Shown piece after piece: positions 53,767 to 60,991 of a stretch of DNA of 64,000 bases. The notes under the pieces were generated by a model. It had not been told where the DNA came from, ran no database searches, and worked only from the letters and a program-made list of their open reading frames with translations. Source of the DNA: Caenispirillum salinarum_A (GTDB taxonomy: Bacteria > Pseudomonadota > Alphaproteobacteria > Rhodospirillales > Rhodospirillaceae); the NCBI RefSeq assembly GCF_044803115.1, contig NZ_CP085224.1:4960001-5024000 (forward strand), given 5' to 3'. Made by a program: the position numbers and the translations under genes. How positions within the stretch are numbered: the first letter of the stretch is position 1; every line of letters begins with the position of its first letter.

Positions 53767-54354
53767 TCAGCAGGGCCAGTGCAGGCAGCGCGGGTTTTCC
53801 TCGCGGTCGCGCAACGGCACCAGTTCCCGCGCGGCCCGCCATAGAAGCCTGTCGAGCGCCGGGTCGTCCAGCCCCGTCACCGCCGGACCGCGAAGGCGTG
53901 CCGCCCGCACCGCCCGGCTGCCGTTGCACAGCGCCGCCTCAAGCGTCGTGCGGTCGGACGGATTGGCCGCCGCATCGGGCGGGCCTCCGCCACGCAGCCG
54001 GCAGGCGATGCCGCCGTTCACGGCCTGGGGCACGCCGAACAGCAGCACCACGCGCGTCGACGAATTGCCGGCCTGTGCGGCGTCGGTGGTGTAGCGGGTG
54101 GGGGCGCGGCCGGGCGGGGTGGGCATGCGCGCGGCGATGGCCGACGCGACGTCCGCCTGCGGCGCGGCCACCGGACTGCCGACCACCTCCATCAGCACCG
54201 GGCCCGCCGCCGAGGCGGCGCGGAAGCTGGAGATCGCCAGCGCATCGCCCGTGGTCGGCGTGCTGCGCGTGACCACGACGCCGTCCCCGGCGGCGCAGGC
54301 GGACAGAATACCCGCCAGCAGGACGGGCACGAAAAGGCGAAGGACGCGCGTCAT
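53767..54354 (-). CDS. Putative lipoprotein
   Basis: A 195-residue protein with a lipoprotein signal peptide (VLRLFVPVLLAGILSAC, Cys19). The mature part has LAISSFRAASAAGPVLMEVV and many Pro/Ala/Arg residues, with three further Cys (LRGGGPPD region, LCNGS, and the terminal HWPC). It could be anchored to the outer membrane. Function is unknown. Confidence 0.72.
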   Translation of the reverse strand: MTRVLRLFVPVLLAGILSACAAGDGVVVTRSTPTTGDALAISSFRAASAAGPVLMEVVGSPVAAPQADVASAIAARMPTPPGRAPTRYTTDAAQAGNSSTRVVLLFGVPQAVNGGIACRLRGGGPPDAAANPSDRTTLEAALCNGSRAVRAARLRGPAVTGLDDPALDRLLWRAARELVPLRDREENPRCLHWPC

Positions 54355-54415
54355 GCGGGGATCATACCACCGTCGGCCGTGCGCTGCGAGGCCGGCGGGG
54401 CGGACCGGATCGGCC

Positions 54416-55354
54416 TCAACGCTCCCACACGGGCGCCGGGGCGGGCTCGCCCTCGGGGCCCGGCGGGCGGCCGGCGGCTTCGCGCTTCTTGGCGCGCATC
54501 AGCCCGAGCACCGCGTTGCCCACCACCGCGCCGACCACGATGATCCCGCCGACCACCGCCAGCGTGCCCGGCACCTCGCCGACGCCGATCCACGCCCACA
54601 GCGGGCCCAGGACCGTCTCGATCAGCGAGAACAGCGCCACCTCCGCCGCCGGGATGAACCGCGCGCCCGACATGAACAGCCCGATGGCCAGCGGCATCTG
54701 CAACAGGCCTTGGAACAGGATCACCGTCGCGTCGTGCAGGGTGTAGACGAGGCTGCCCGCCAGCGGCAGGGCGATCAGCGCCGCGCCCAGGCCGCCGAAG
54801 GCGATCACCGGCGTGGTGTCGCGGTTGCCGATGCGGCGCAGCTGCACCAGGGCGAAGCCGTGGCAGACGGCGGTGAACAGGGCGATGGAATCGCCCAGCA
54901 GCCGGCCGCCCCCGATGGAGCCGGAAAAGATGATGACGATGCCGATGATGGCGACGGCGATGCTCACCCAGGTGCGCACCGAGACGCGCTCGCGGATCAG
55001 CAGCCATCCGAACACGGCGGAAAACAGCGGCATGCAGGCCAGGATCACCAGCGTGTTGGCGACCGTGGTGTTCAGCATGGCCAGCACGAAGCCGATGTTC
55101 GCGCCCATCAGCCCCAGCGATGCCCACACCCCCGGCCAGCCCAGGCTGGTCACCACCGCCACGGTGCGGCGGCGGTAGCGAAGGCTCACCAGAGCCATGA
55201 CCGAGACGAAGATGCCCAGCGTGCGCAGGAAGACGATCTGCCAGTGGCCCGCGTCCTCCACCAGGCGCAGCAGCAGGCCGTCGGGGCTGATGACCAGCAT
55301 GCCCCCGGCGGACAGGGCGACGCCCTTGAGGTAGGTGGCGCGGTCGGCGTGCAA
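54416..55354 (-). CDS. EamA/DMT-family transporter
   Basis: A 312-residue protein with ten hydrophobic segments, the drug/metabolite transporter pattern of two EamA domains of five helices each. It shows GANIGFVLAMLNTTVANTLV and the second-half equivalent AEVALFSLIETVLGPLWAWI. The TTG at 55354 was chosen because GAGGAG lies 6 bases upstream and the frame upstream looks poorly coded; a longer form (to 55471) is open. Substrate unknown, commonly an amino acid or small metabolite exporter. It lies co-directional with the IclR gene upstream. Confidence 0.85.
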   Translation of the reverse strand: MHADRATYLKGVALSAGGMLVISPDGLLLRLVEDAGHWQIVFLRTLGIFVSVMALVSLRYRRRTVAVVTSLGWPGVWASLGLMGANIGFVLAMLNTTVANTLVILACMPLFSAVFGWLLIRERVSVRTWVSIAVAIIGIVIIFSGSIGGGRLLGDSIALFTAVCHGFALVQLRRIGNRDTTPVIAFGGLGAALIALPLAGSLVYTLHDATVILFQGLLQMPLAIGLFMSGARFIPAAEVALFSLIETVLGPLWAWIGVGEVPGTLAVVGGIIVVGAVVGNAVLGLMRAKKREAAGRPPGPEGEPAPAPVWER

Positions 55355-55528
55355 GATCGGCTCCTCTGGGAGACGGTGGGCCAAAAGACAGCCGCCCGCC
55401 GGGTGCCCAAGGGGCACGCGCGCGGGCCGGCAGTCTGCGTCGGGCGCGAGAGAGTGCCACGATCCTTTCAACGCCGCACCGTGCCGGCAAGGGCCATTCT
55501 GCCGCCGCCCCGCTGCAAAGGCGGGACG

Positions 55529-56353
55529 TCAGGCGCTGCAGCGGGCCTGTTGCAGGTCGGGGCGGTGGCCCATGCGGCGGCTGGCGTCCTCGCCGGCCAG
55601 GATGCAGGCCCGCGCGATGCGGCCCGTGGGGCTTGCGTCAAATCCGGTGTCGGCGCCCAGCACGGTGATGGCACCGACGATCTGCCCCCGGTGGTCGAAG
55701 ACGGGCGAGGAGACCGCGCCGATGCCCTGCATCAGGGCGTTGCGCTGCGTCGCCAGACCGGTGGCGCGGATTTCCTCCACCATGGCCCGGTCGACGGCGT
55801 GGCCGGCGGCTTCCTTGAGGAAGGCAGCGAACACCCGCCCCGTCGCCGACGTCTCCACCGGCAGGACCGAGCCCACACGCACGTTCACGGCGATGGGCCG
55901 GGCAGCTTCCTCCCAGCGGACGATGGTGGGGCCGCGGTTGCCCCAGACGGCCAGGAACACCGTTTCCTCCAGGTGGTCGCGCAGATCGGCGAGCACGCTG
56001 GCGGTATCGCGCACGATGTCCAGCCCCTGCAGCGCCACCAGCCCCAGCGTCAGGGCGAACTCGCCCAGCGCATAGCGGCCGGTTTCGGCGTCCTGGCGGA
56101 CCATGCCCGATTCGATGAAACTGACCAGGTAGCGGTGGGCCTTGGCCGGCGGCATCCCGGCCCGGTCGGCCAGTTCCTTCAGCATCAGGGGCCGCGCCGC
56201 CTCGCCCAGCGCCCGCAGGACGCCCATGGCGACCTCCAGCGACTGCACGCCGCGCCGCCGCGCGCCCTCGCCCTCGTGCCCGTTGGCGCCGCCGCCGGCA
56301 TCCTCTCCTACCGCGGCGCGCAAAGGCCGCGACCGGCCACCCGCACTACGCAT
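55529..56353 (-). CDS. IclR-family transcriptional regulator
   Basis: A 274-residue regulator with an N-terminal winged HTH (VQSLEVAMGVLRALGEAARP, LKELADRAGMPPAKAHRYLV) and a C-terminal effector-binding domain (about 110-265, with LPVETSATGRVFAAF and AISSPVFD-like GAVSSPVFDHRGQIVGAITV). It binds an aromatic or small-acid effector in most family members. I chose ATG 56353; the frame is open to 56428. It probably controls the downstream EamA transporter and itself. Confidence 0.9.
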   Translation of the reverse strand: MRSAGGRSRPLRAAVGEDAGGGANGHEGEGARRRGVQSLEVAMGVLRALGEAARPLMLKELADRAGMPPAKAHRYLVSFIESGMVRQDAETGRYALGEFALTLGLVALQGLDIVRDTASVLADLRDHLEETVFLAVWGNRGPTIVRWEEAARPIAVNVRVGSVLPVETSATGRVFAAFLKEAAGHAVDRAMVEEIRATGLATQRNALMQGIGAVSSPVFDHRGQIVGAITVLGADTGFDASPTGRIARACILAGEDASRRMGHRPDLQQARCSA

Positions 56354-56738
56354 ATCCAAAAATCCCCACACTGCTCTGCATTTCCCACGCTTGACTCGCA
56401 TCGGCCCGTCAATTACACATGGCGACATCGATTACGCAATACGAAATGCGGACCCGCTCGAAGGCATCCCCGGGACCCCGCAGGACGTGTGAAATCGAGG
56501 CCTCGGCCGCCGGGAACGGCCGAAGCCGAACAAAGGGCAAAGACTTATAAAAGCACGGCCCTGTCTAGGTGAGGAAAGCGTCGGGTGACCGGACCCTGCA
56601 TCCGGGCGAAGAGGCGGCCGCAAGGCCGCCTCTTCACATTGCGGGCTACCCCGCCGGGCGGCATTGCGCCGGCGCCGCGGCGCCGCGACATCAGACCCCG
56701 GGACATGGTGAGGGACGCGCAGCCGGGAGCCGCCGCCC
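56354..56738. other. 385-base divergent region with palindromes
   Basis: No gene is supported. It contains an imperfect palindrome CGCAATACGAAATGCG (56435-56450), a possible IclR operator. A TATAAA (56546-56551) is followed by a perfect 12-bp stem-loop (GAAGAGGCGGCC, 56608-56619; GGCCGCCTCTTC, 56624-56635; GCAA loop). A hairpin in a divergent region is unusual and might mark a small RNA. Confidence 0.4.
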
Positions 56739-57188
56739 ATGCCATGCCGCCGCAGTCTTCTCTCCCTCCTGAGCCTTGTCCTGACCCTGCCCGTGCTGGC
56801 CGTCGCGCCCGCCCCCGCCGGCGCCGAGACGGAGCCGCCGCTTCTGTACGAGCCGCGCCTTTACACGCCGTCCGTGGAGCGCACGCTGGTGCGCGCCAAG
56901 GCCGACCGCCTGGAGGCCCGCCTGCGCGCCGCTCCACCGCCGCCCCCGGTCCGGGCGGCGCCGCTCCTGCCCAGGGCGCTGGTCCCGGCGCCGGCCTCGG
57001 CCATCGATCGCCGCATGGCCGCGCGGGCGCAGGCGTCCATCGACCGTGCGACCGCCTCGGCCGCGGGCGAACTGTGGCGTCTGGAACGAAGGGCCGCCCT
57101 GGCCGACCTGGAAGAGACGGAACTGTGGGCGCTGCACGCCCTGCGCACCTTCCGGCCCGATCCGGCGGCGGGGCCCGAGGGACGCTAG
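56739..57188 (+). CDS. Hypothetical secreted protein
   Basis: A 149-residue protein with a probable signal peptide (RRSLLSLLSLVLTLPVLAVA, cleavage near PAGAE). The mature part is Ala/Arg-rich and helical (RTLVRAKADRLEARL), with a Pro-rich stretch and ALADLEETELWALHALR near the end. No family is recognised. Confidence 0.6.
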   Translation: MPCRRSLLSLLSLVLTLPVLAVAPAPAGAETEPPLLYEPRLYTPSVERTLVRAKADRLEARLRAAPPPPPVRAAPLLPRALVPAPASAIDRRMAARAQASIDRATASAAGELWRLERRAALADLEETELWALHALRTFRPDPAAGPEGR

Positions 57189-57197
57189 GGCTTTTTC

Positions 57198-57223
57198 CCA
57201 TCAGGCGCGGTCGCGCCTGATGG
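57198..57223. repeat. Perfect 12-bp inverted repeat
   Basis: CCATCAGGCGCG (57198-57209) and CGCGCCTGATGG (57212-57223) are exact inverted copies separated by two bases. It lies 9 bases after the secreted-protein stop and next to dispersed repeat copy B. Confidence 0.75.
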
Positions 57224-57231
57224 ACGTTCAA

Positions 57232-57261
57232 GCGCCACTGAGGCTCACGCGCCTTACCGGC
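57232..57261. repeat. Dispersed repeat copy B
   Basis: A close match to 43669-43698. Both copies follow a strong hairpin within about 40 bases, which suggests they are copies of one small intergenic element. Confidence 0.45.
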
Positions 57262-57344
57262 GCGGGGTCGCAGTTGCGGCCCTGTGTCGCCCTTCTCGAC
57301 CAAGTTTGATCGAAAACGGCTCTAGACGGCGGCGCGTGCCGCGG

Positions 57345-57740
57345 TCAGGCGCCGGAACCGCTGCCGTTCGGCGCGTTGGGGTCCGGCGCGTCCTCGGGCA
57401 CGCGGCATTCGGCCGCGGCCTGGCAGATCAGCTCGCCGAACTCCCGCAGGAAGACCGAGCCCCTGACCGTGCGCTGGATGAGCACGCTGCGGCGGTCGGT
57501 CTCGTCCACCTTGCGCTTGACCAGGCCATAGTCGCTGAGGCGGTCGACGGCGCGCGTGACGGCCGGCTTGGAAACCTTCAGGGCGTCGGCCAGCCCGCGC
57601 ACCGTGTGCGGCGGCTTGGTGATGTAGACGGTCAGGAGCAGCGCCATCTGGCGTGCCGACAGGTCCGGGCCGTCGCGGCGCACGCTTTCCACGATGGCGC
57701 CGCGCCACAGGTCCAGGGCCTCGACGGGTTTGATGTCCAC
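57345..57740 (-). CDS. MarR-family winged-helix regulator
   Basis: A 131-residue protein with the MarR core: LSARQMALLLTVYITKPPHT, VRGLADALKVSKPAVTRAVD (recognition helix) and LVKRKVDETDRRSVLIQRT (wing). The C-terminus is a Pro/Asn-rich tail. It is immediately downstream of a leucyl aminopeptidase gene on the same strand (105-base gap) and may regulate it or itself. Target unknown. Confidence 0.88.
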   Translation of the reverse strand: MDIKPVEALDLWRGAIVESVRRDGPDLSARQMALLLTVYITKPPHTVRGLADALKVSKPAVTRAVDRLSDYGLVKRKVDETDRRSVLIQRTVRGSVFLREFGELICQAAAECRVPEDAPDPNAPNGSGSGA

Positions 57741-57845
57741 GCTGGTCCTCTATCCGTTCCGTGACCGCTTGTTCCGTGAGCGGAACCTGTTTACCGGACC
57801 GGACGGCCCGGAGCAACGGCAAAGGGTTGACCGTTTCGCGTCCGT

Positions 57846-59285
57846 TCAACCGAAGCGGTCGGCGACAAGGGCGTAGAGCGCGCGCAAGGCGAAGGCCTCG
57901 CCGCCCGCCGGCCGGCCCGGCCGCCCGGCCGGGTTCCAGCCGTAGATGTCGAAGTGCGCCCACCGTGTCGAGTCCGAAACGAACTCCTTCAGGTAGAGCG
58001 CGGCAGTGATGGCTCCGGCAAATCCGCCCTCGCCGGCGTTGTTGATGTCGGCGGTCTTGCTGTCGAGCATCTTGCGATAGGGCGCCCACAGCGGCAGGCG
58101 CCAGACGGGGTCGTGCCAGGCCTCGGCGTGGCGCTCGATGTCGGCGGCCAGCGAGTCGTCGTTGGCGAAGTAGACGGCGATCTCGGGCCCCAACGCCACC
58201 CGCGCCGCGCCGGTCAGCGTGGCGCAGTCGACCAGCAGGTCGGGCTGTTCCGAATCGGCCTCGGCCAGAGCGTCGCACAGCACCACGCGACCCTCGGCAT
58301 CGGTGTTGCCGATTTCCACCGTCAGGCCCTTGCGGGTGCGCAGAACGTCCTGCGGCCGGTACGCGGTGCCCGACACCATGTTCTCCACCGCCGGGATCAG
58401 CAGGCGCAGGCGCACGTCCAGCCCCGCCATCATGATCATGCGCGCCAGCCCCAGCGTGTTGGCGGCGCCGCCCATGTCCTTCTTCATCAACTTCATGCCG
58501 GCCGAGGCCTTGAGGTCATAGCCGCCCGAATCGAAGCAAACGCCCTTGCCAACCAGCGTCACCCTGGGCGCGCCCTCGCGCCCCCAGCGGATGTCGATGA
58601 GACGCGGTGGCCGGGCGCTGCCCTTGCCGACGGCGTAGATGGCGGGATAGTTGGCGCGTTCCAGGTCCTCGCCGACGATGACGTCCATGGTCGCGCCGTG
58701 GGCGTCGGCCAGCACGCGGGCGGCGTCCTCCAGTTCCTCCGGCCCCATGTCGCTGGCCGGCGTGTTGATGAGGTCGCGGGCGAGCGTGGTGCCGGCGACG
58801 GCGCGGGTCACGGCATCGCGGTCAGCCCCCTCCGGCCACACCAGGCGGGCCGGGCGCGAGGGACCGGAAGGGTCGCCGTCGCTGCCCGCGCCGGGGGCGG
58901 CGGTGTTGGACTTGTAGCGGGTGAAGCTGTAGGCGCCCATCTCCCAGGCGAAGCAGGACCAGAAGGCCTGGTCGCCCTCGGGCGCCGGGTCCAGGCGATA
59001 GTCGGCACGCGGCAGGGCGGTCGGCAGGCCGGCCAGCGCCCACGGGTCGGACCCGTCCCCCAGCCCCGCCAGGACGCGCGCCGCGCCGCCCTCGGCGTCC
59101 GGCAGCATCAGGTGGGCGCCCGCCTCGGCCTTGAAGCCGGCCGTTTCGACCCAGCGGCGCGTCGCCGGGTCCTGCGCCTCCAGCCATGATGCCAGCGCCT
59201 CGCGCGTCAGGGCGTTGACGGGAACGGCGGCATCGGCGTCGGACCCGTCGATGAGGGCGGTGACGAGGGTGGTCTGCGCAGGCAA
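57846..59285 (-). CDS. Leucyl aminopeptidase (M17)
   Basis: This 479-residue cytosolic metallopeptidase removes N-terminal residues from peptides. The two-zinc catalytic C-terminal domain shows VGKGVCFDSGGYDLKASAGM (Lys and Asp metal ligands), KKDMGGAAN, the signature NTDAEGRVVLCDAL and HFDIYGWNPAG. The N-terminal 150 residues are the regulatory macro-like domain. The start is TTG 59285, with AAGGAGA about 9 bases upstream. It belongs to the PepA/PepB family. Confidence 0.93.
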   Translation of the reverse strand: MPAQTTLVTALIDGSDADAAVPVNALTREALASWLEAQDPATRRWVETAGFKAEAGAHLMLPDAEGGAARVLAGLGDGSDPWALAGLPTALPRADYRLDPAPEGDQAFWSCFAWEMGAYSFTRYKSNTAAPGAGSDGDPSGPSRPARLVWPEGADRDAVTRAVAGTTLARDLINTPASDMGPEELEDAARVLADAHGATMDVIVGEDLERANYPAIYAVGKGSARPPRLIDIRWGREGAPRVTLVGKGVCFDSGGYDLKASAGMKLMKKDMGGAANTLGLARMIMMAGLDVRLRLLIPAVENMVSGTAYRPQDVLRTRKGLTVEIGNTDAEGRVVLCDALAEADSEQPDLLVDCATLTGAARVALGPEIAVYFANDDSLAADIERHAEAWHDPVWRLPLWAPYRKMLDSKTADINNAGEGGFAGAITAALYLKEFVSDSTRWAHFDIYGWNPAGRPGRPAGGEAFALRALYALVADRFG

Positions 59286-59386
59286 GGCGGACGTCTCCTT
59301 CTTCGCGGTAGTTTCCCCCAGTATAGAACCCTGCCGCGCGCTCGCACACCCGGAAAGGGCGCCGGCGCGAGCGGAGGGTGAAGGGA

Positions 59387-60487
59387 CTACGGTCCGGCCA
59401 CCGGCGCGGTTTCCTCGGCGGCGATCTTCGCCCGCTCGTCATAGAACCGCTTCGCCCCAGGGTGCAGGGGCACGCCCGTGTCGTCGTCGGCGCGCGAAGG
59501 GTCCAGCTTGCGTCCGCCGGGATGGCCGGCGCGGTAAAGCTCCATGCTGGTGGGATGCCACAGGGACTTGGTGATGGCGTAGGCCATCTCGTCCGTCATT
59601 TCCGCGGTCGTCAGCAGCACCGCGCCGACGGCCAGCGTGGCGACGGATCGCGTCTGGTTGGGGTACGTGTCGGCAGGGATGACGTTGTGGGTCAGGTAGG
59701 GGAACACGTCGGCCAGCTTGTCGGCCGCCTGCCCGTCGATGGGCACCAGCGAGATCTCGTCCCGCTCCGCCAGGTCCGCGATGGTCTGGATGGGGGCGCC
59801 GCCGACGAAAAAGAAGGCGTCCAGCTCGTCGTTTGCCAGCCTGTCGGCCGACGGGCCGGGGCGGATGTAGGCGGGTTTGACGTCGTTCAGCTTCAGGCCG
59901 TGGGCGTTGAGGATCAGCCGCGCCTCCACCAGCGTACCCGAGCCCTTCTCGCCCACCGACACGCGCTTGCCCTTCAGGTCCGCGACGCTTTCGATGCCGC
60001 TCTCGGCGCTGGCGACCAGGTGGATGCTTTCGGGGTACAGGCGGGCCAGGGCGCGCAGGTTCGCCACCGCCTCGCCGCCGTTGTAGATGCCTTCCGCCGA
60101 CCATGCCCAGAAGCCCACGTCCGCCTGCACCAGGGCCATGTCGGCCGTACCGGCCTTCAGGCTCTGGACATTGACCACCGATCCGCTGGTGGAGACGGCG
60201 GCGGCGATCAGGCCCGGCACGCCGCAACTGCCGCCCCGGTCGCAGGGACGCGATCCGGGCGGATTGCTGATGGCGTTGGCGATCAGGCCGCCGATGGGGA
60301 AATAGGTGCCGCCGGTCGGGCCGGTGGCGATGCGCAGGACGGTCACGTCCTCGGGCGGCTGCTGTGCCCGGCCGGCCGGCCCCAGGACCACCAGGGCCGC
60401 CGCCACCGCCAGAACGGCCAGCACGGCCCGTCGGGCCAGGTTCCTGCGGCGCGGCGCGTGGCGCGGTGGACGCGAATCGCGGTACAC
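59387..60487 (-). CDS. TAXI-family TRAP transporter solute-binding protein
   Basis: A 366-residue periplasmic protein with a hydrophobic N-terminal anchor or signal (about 15-38). The TAXI motif lies in LRIATGPTGGTYFPIGGLIA, and VQADVGFWAWSAEGIY and GSGTLVEARLILNAHGL follow. TAXI proteins deliver dicarboxylates or glutamate to fused TRAP permeases; no permease is encoded next to it. The GTG at 60487 has GGGGGAGA upstream. The C-terminal half ends in PGAKRFYDERAK. Confidence 0.9.
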   Translation of the reverse strand: MYRDSRPPRHAPRRRNLARRAVLAVLAVAAALVVLGPAGRAQQPPEDVTVLRIATGPTGGTYFPIGGLIANAISNPPGSRPCDRGGSCGVPGLIAAAVSTSGSVVNVQSLKAGTADMALVQADVGFWAWSAEGIYNGGEAVANLRALARLYPESIHLVASAESGIESVADLKGKRVSVGEKGSGTLVEARLILNAHGLKLNDVKPAYIRPGPSADRLANDELDAFFFVGGAPIQTIADLAERDEISLVPIDGQAADKLADVFPYLTHNVIPADTYPNQTRSVATLAVGAVLLTTAEMTDEMAYAITKSLWHPTSMELYRAGHPGGRKLDPSRADDDTGVPLHPGAKRFYDERAKIAAEETAPVAGP

Positions 60488-60618
60488 GGCGTCTCTCCCC
60501 CTTGTGGCCTCGCGGGTGGTTCACCCACCTTGTCCTCGGACATATGGGTGTGACATCCCCGGGGGTCCAGCACAATGCCGGTATGGTCTAACGCTTTGAT
60601 TTTTTCGCCAGGACAACG

Positions 60619-60978
60619 ATGCGCCGCCTGACCGCGCTGCCCGATCCGGACCTGCCGCCGGCCGGGGCCACGGCGGCGCGCGACGACGCCGCCGACGCCG
60701 CGGTCGGCCCCTGCCCGCTGTGCGGCCGCCCCATGGTCGCCGGCCCCAGCCTCGACCGCCATCACTGGGTGCCGCGGTCCCAGGGCGGGCGCGAGCAGAC
60801 GCTCATGCACCGCATCTGCCACCGCAAGATCCACAGCGTGCTGACCGAGCGCGACCTGGCCGCCGCCTACGACTCGCCCGACGCCCTGCGCACCCACCCC
60901 GAGATCGCGCGGTTCCTGAAGTGGGTGCGCAAGAAACCGCCGGAATACATGGACCGCCACCGGCGCAAACGGGGTTAG
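60619..60978 (+). CDS. HNH endonuclease-fold protein
   Basis: A 119-residue protein with the HNH/zinc-finger layout: CPLCGRPM, DRHHWVPRSQGGREQTLMH and CHRKIHS. The central HH and the later H form the nuclease-like active site with Zn held by two Cys pairs. Such stand-alone HNH proteins often act in DNA metabolism; phage origin is possible but there are no phage genes around. It is divergent from the TAXI gene. Confidence 0.85.
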   Translation: MRRLTALPDPDLPPAGATAARDDAADAAVGPCPLCGRPMVAGPSLDRHHWVPRSQGGREQTLMHRICHRKIHSVLTERDLAAAYDSPDALRTHPEIARFLKWVRKKPPEYMDRHRRKRG

Positions 60979-60991
60979 CGCCGCCGACCCT

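Noticed and set aside
54098..56572. 824-codon plus-strand frame opposite a lipoprotein, EamA and IclR genes
   Set aside because: It contains Gln/His/Asp repeats from antisense codons, no domain, and runs across three real genes.
60619..60978. HNH gene as evidence for a prophage or group I intron
   Set aside because: There are no integrase, structural or portal genes nearby, and it does not interrupt another gene.
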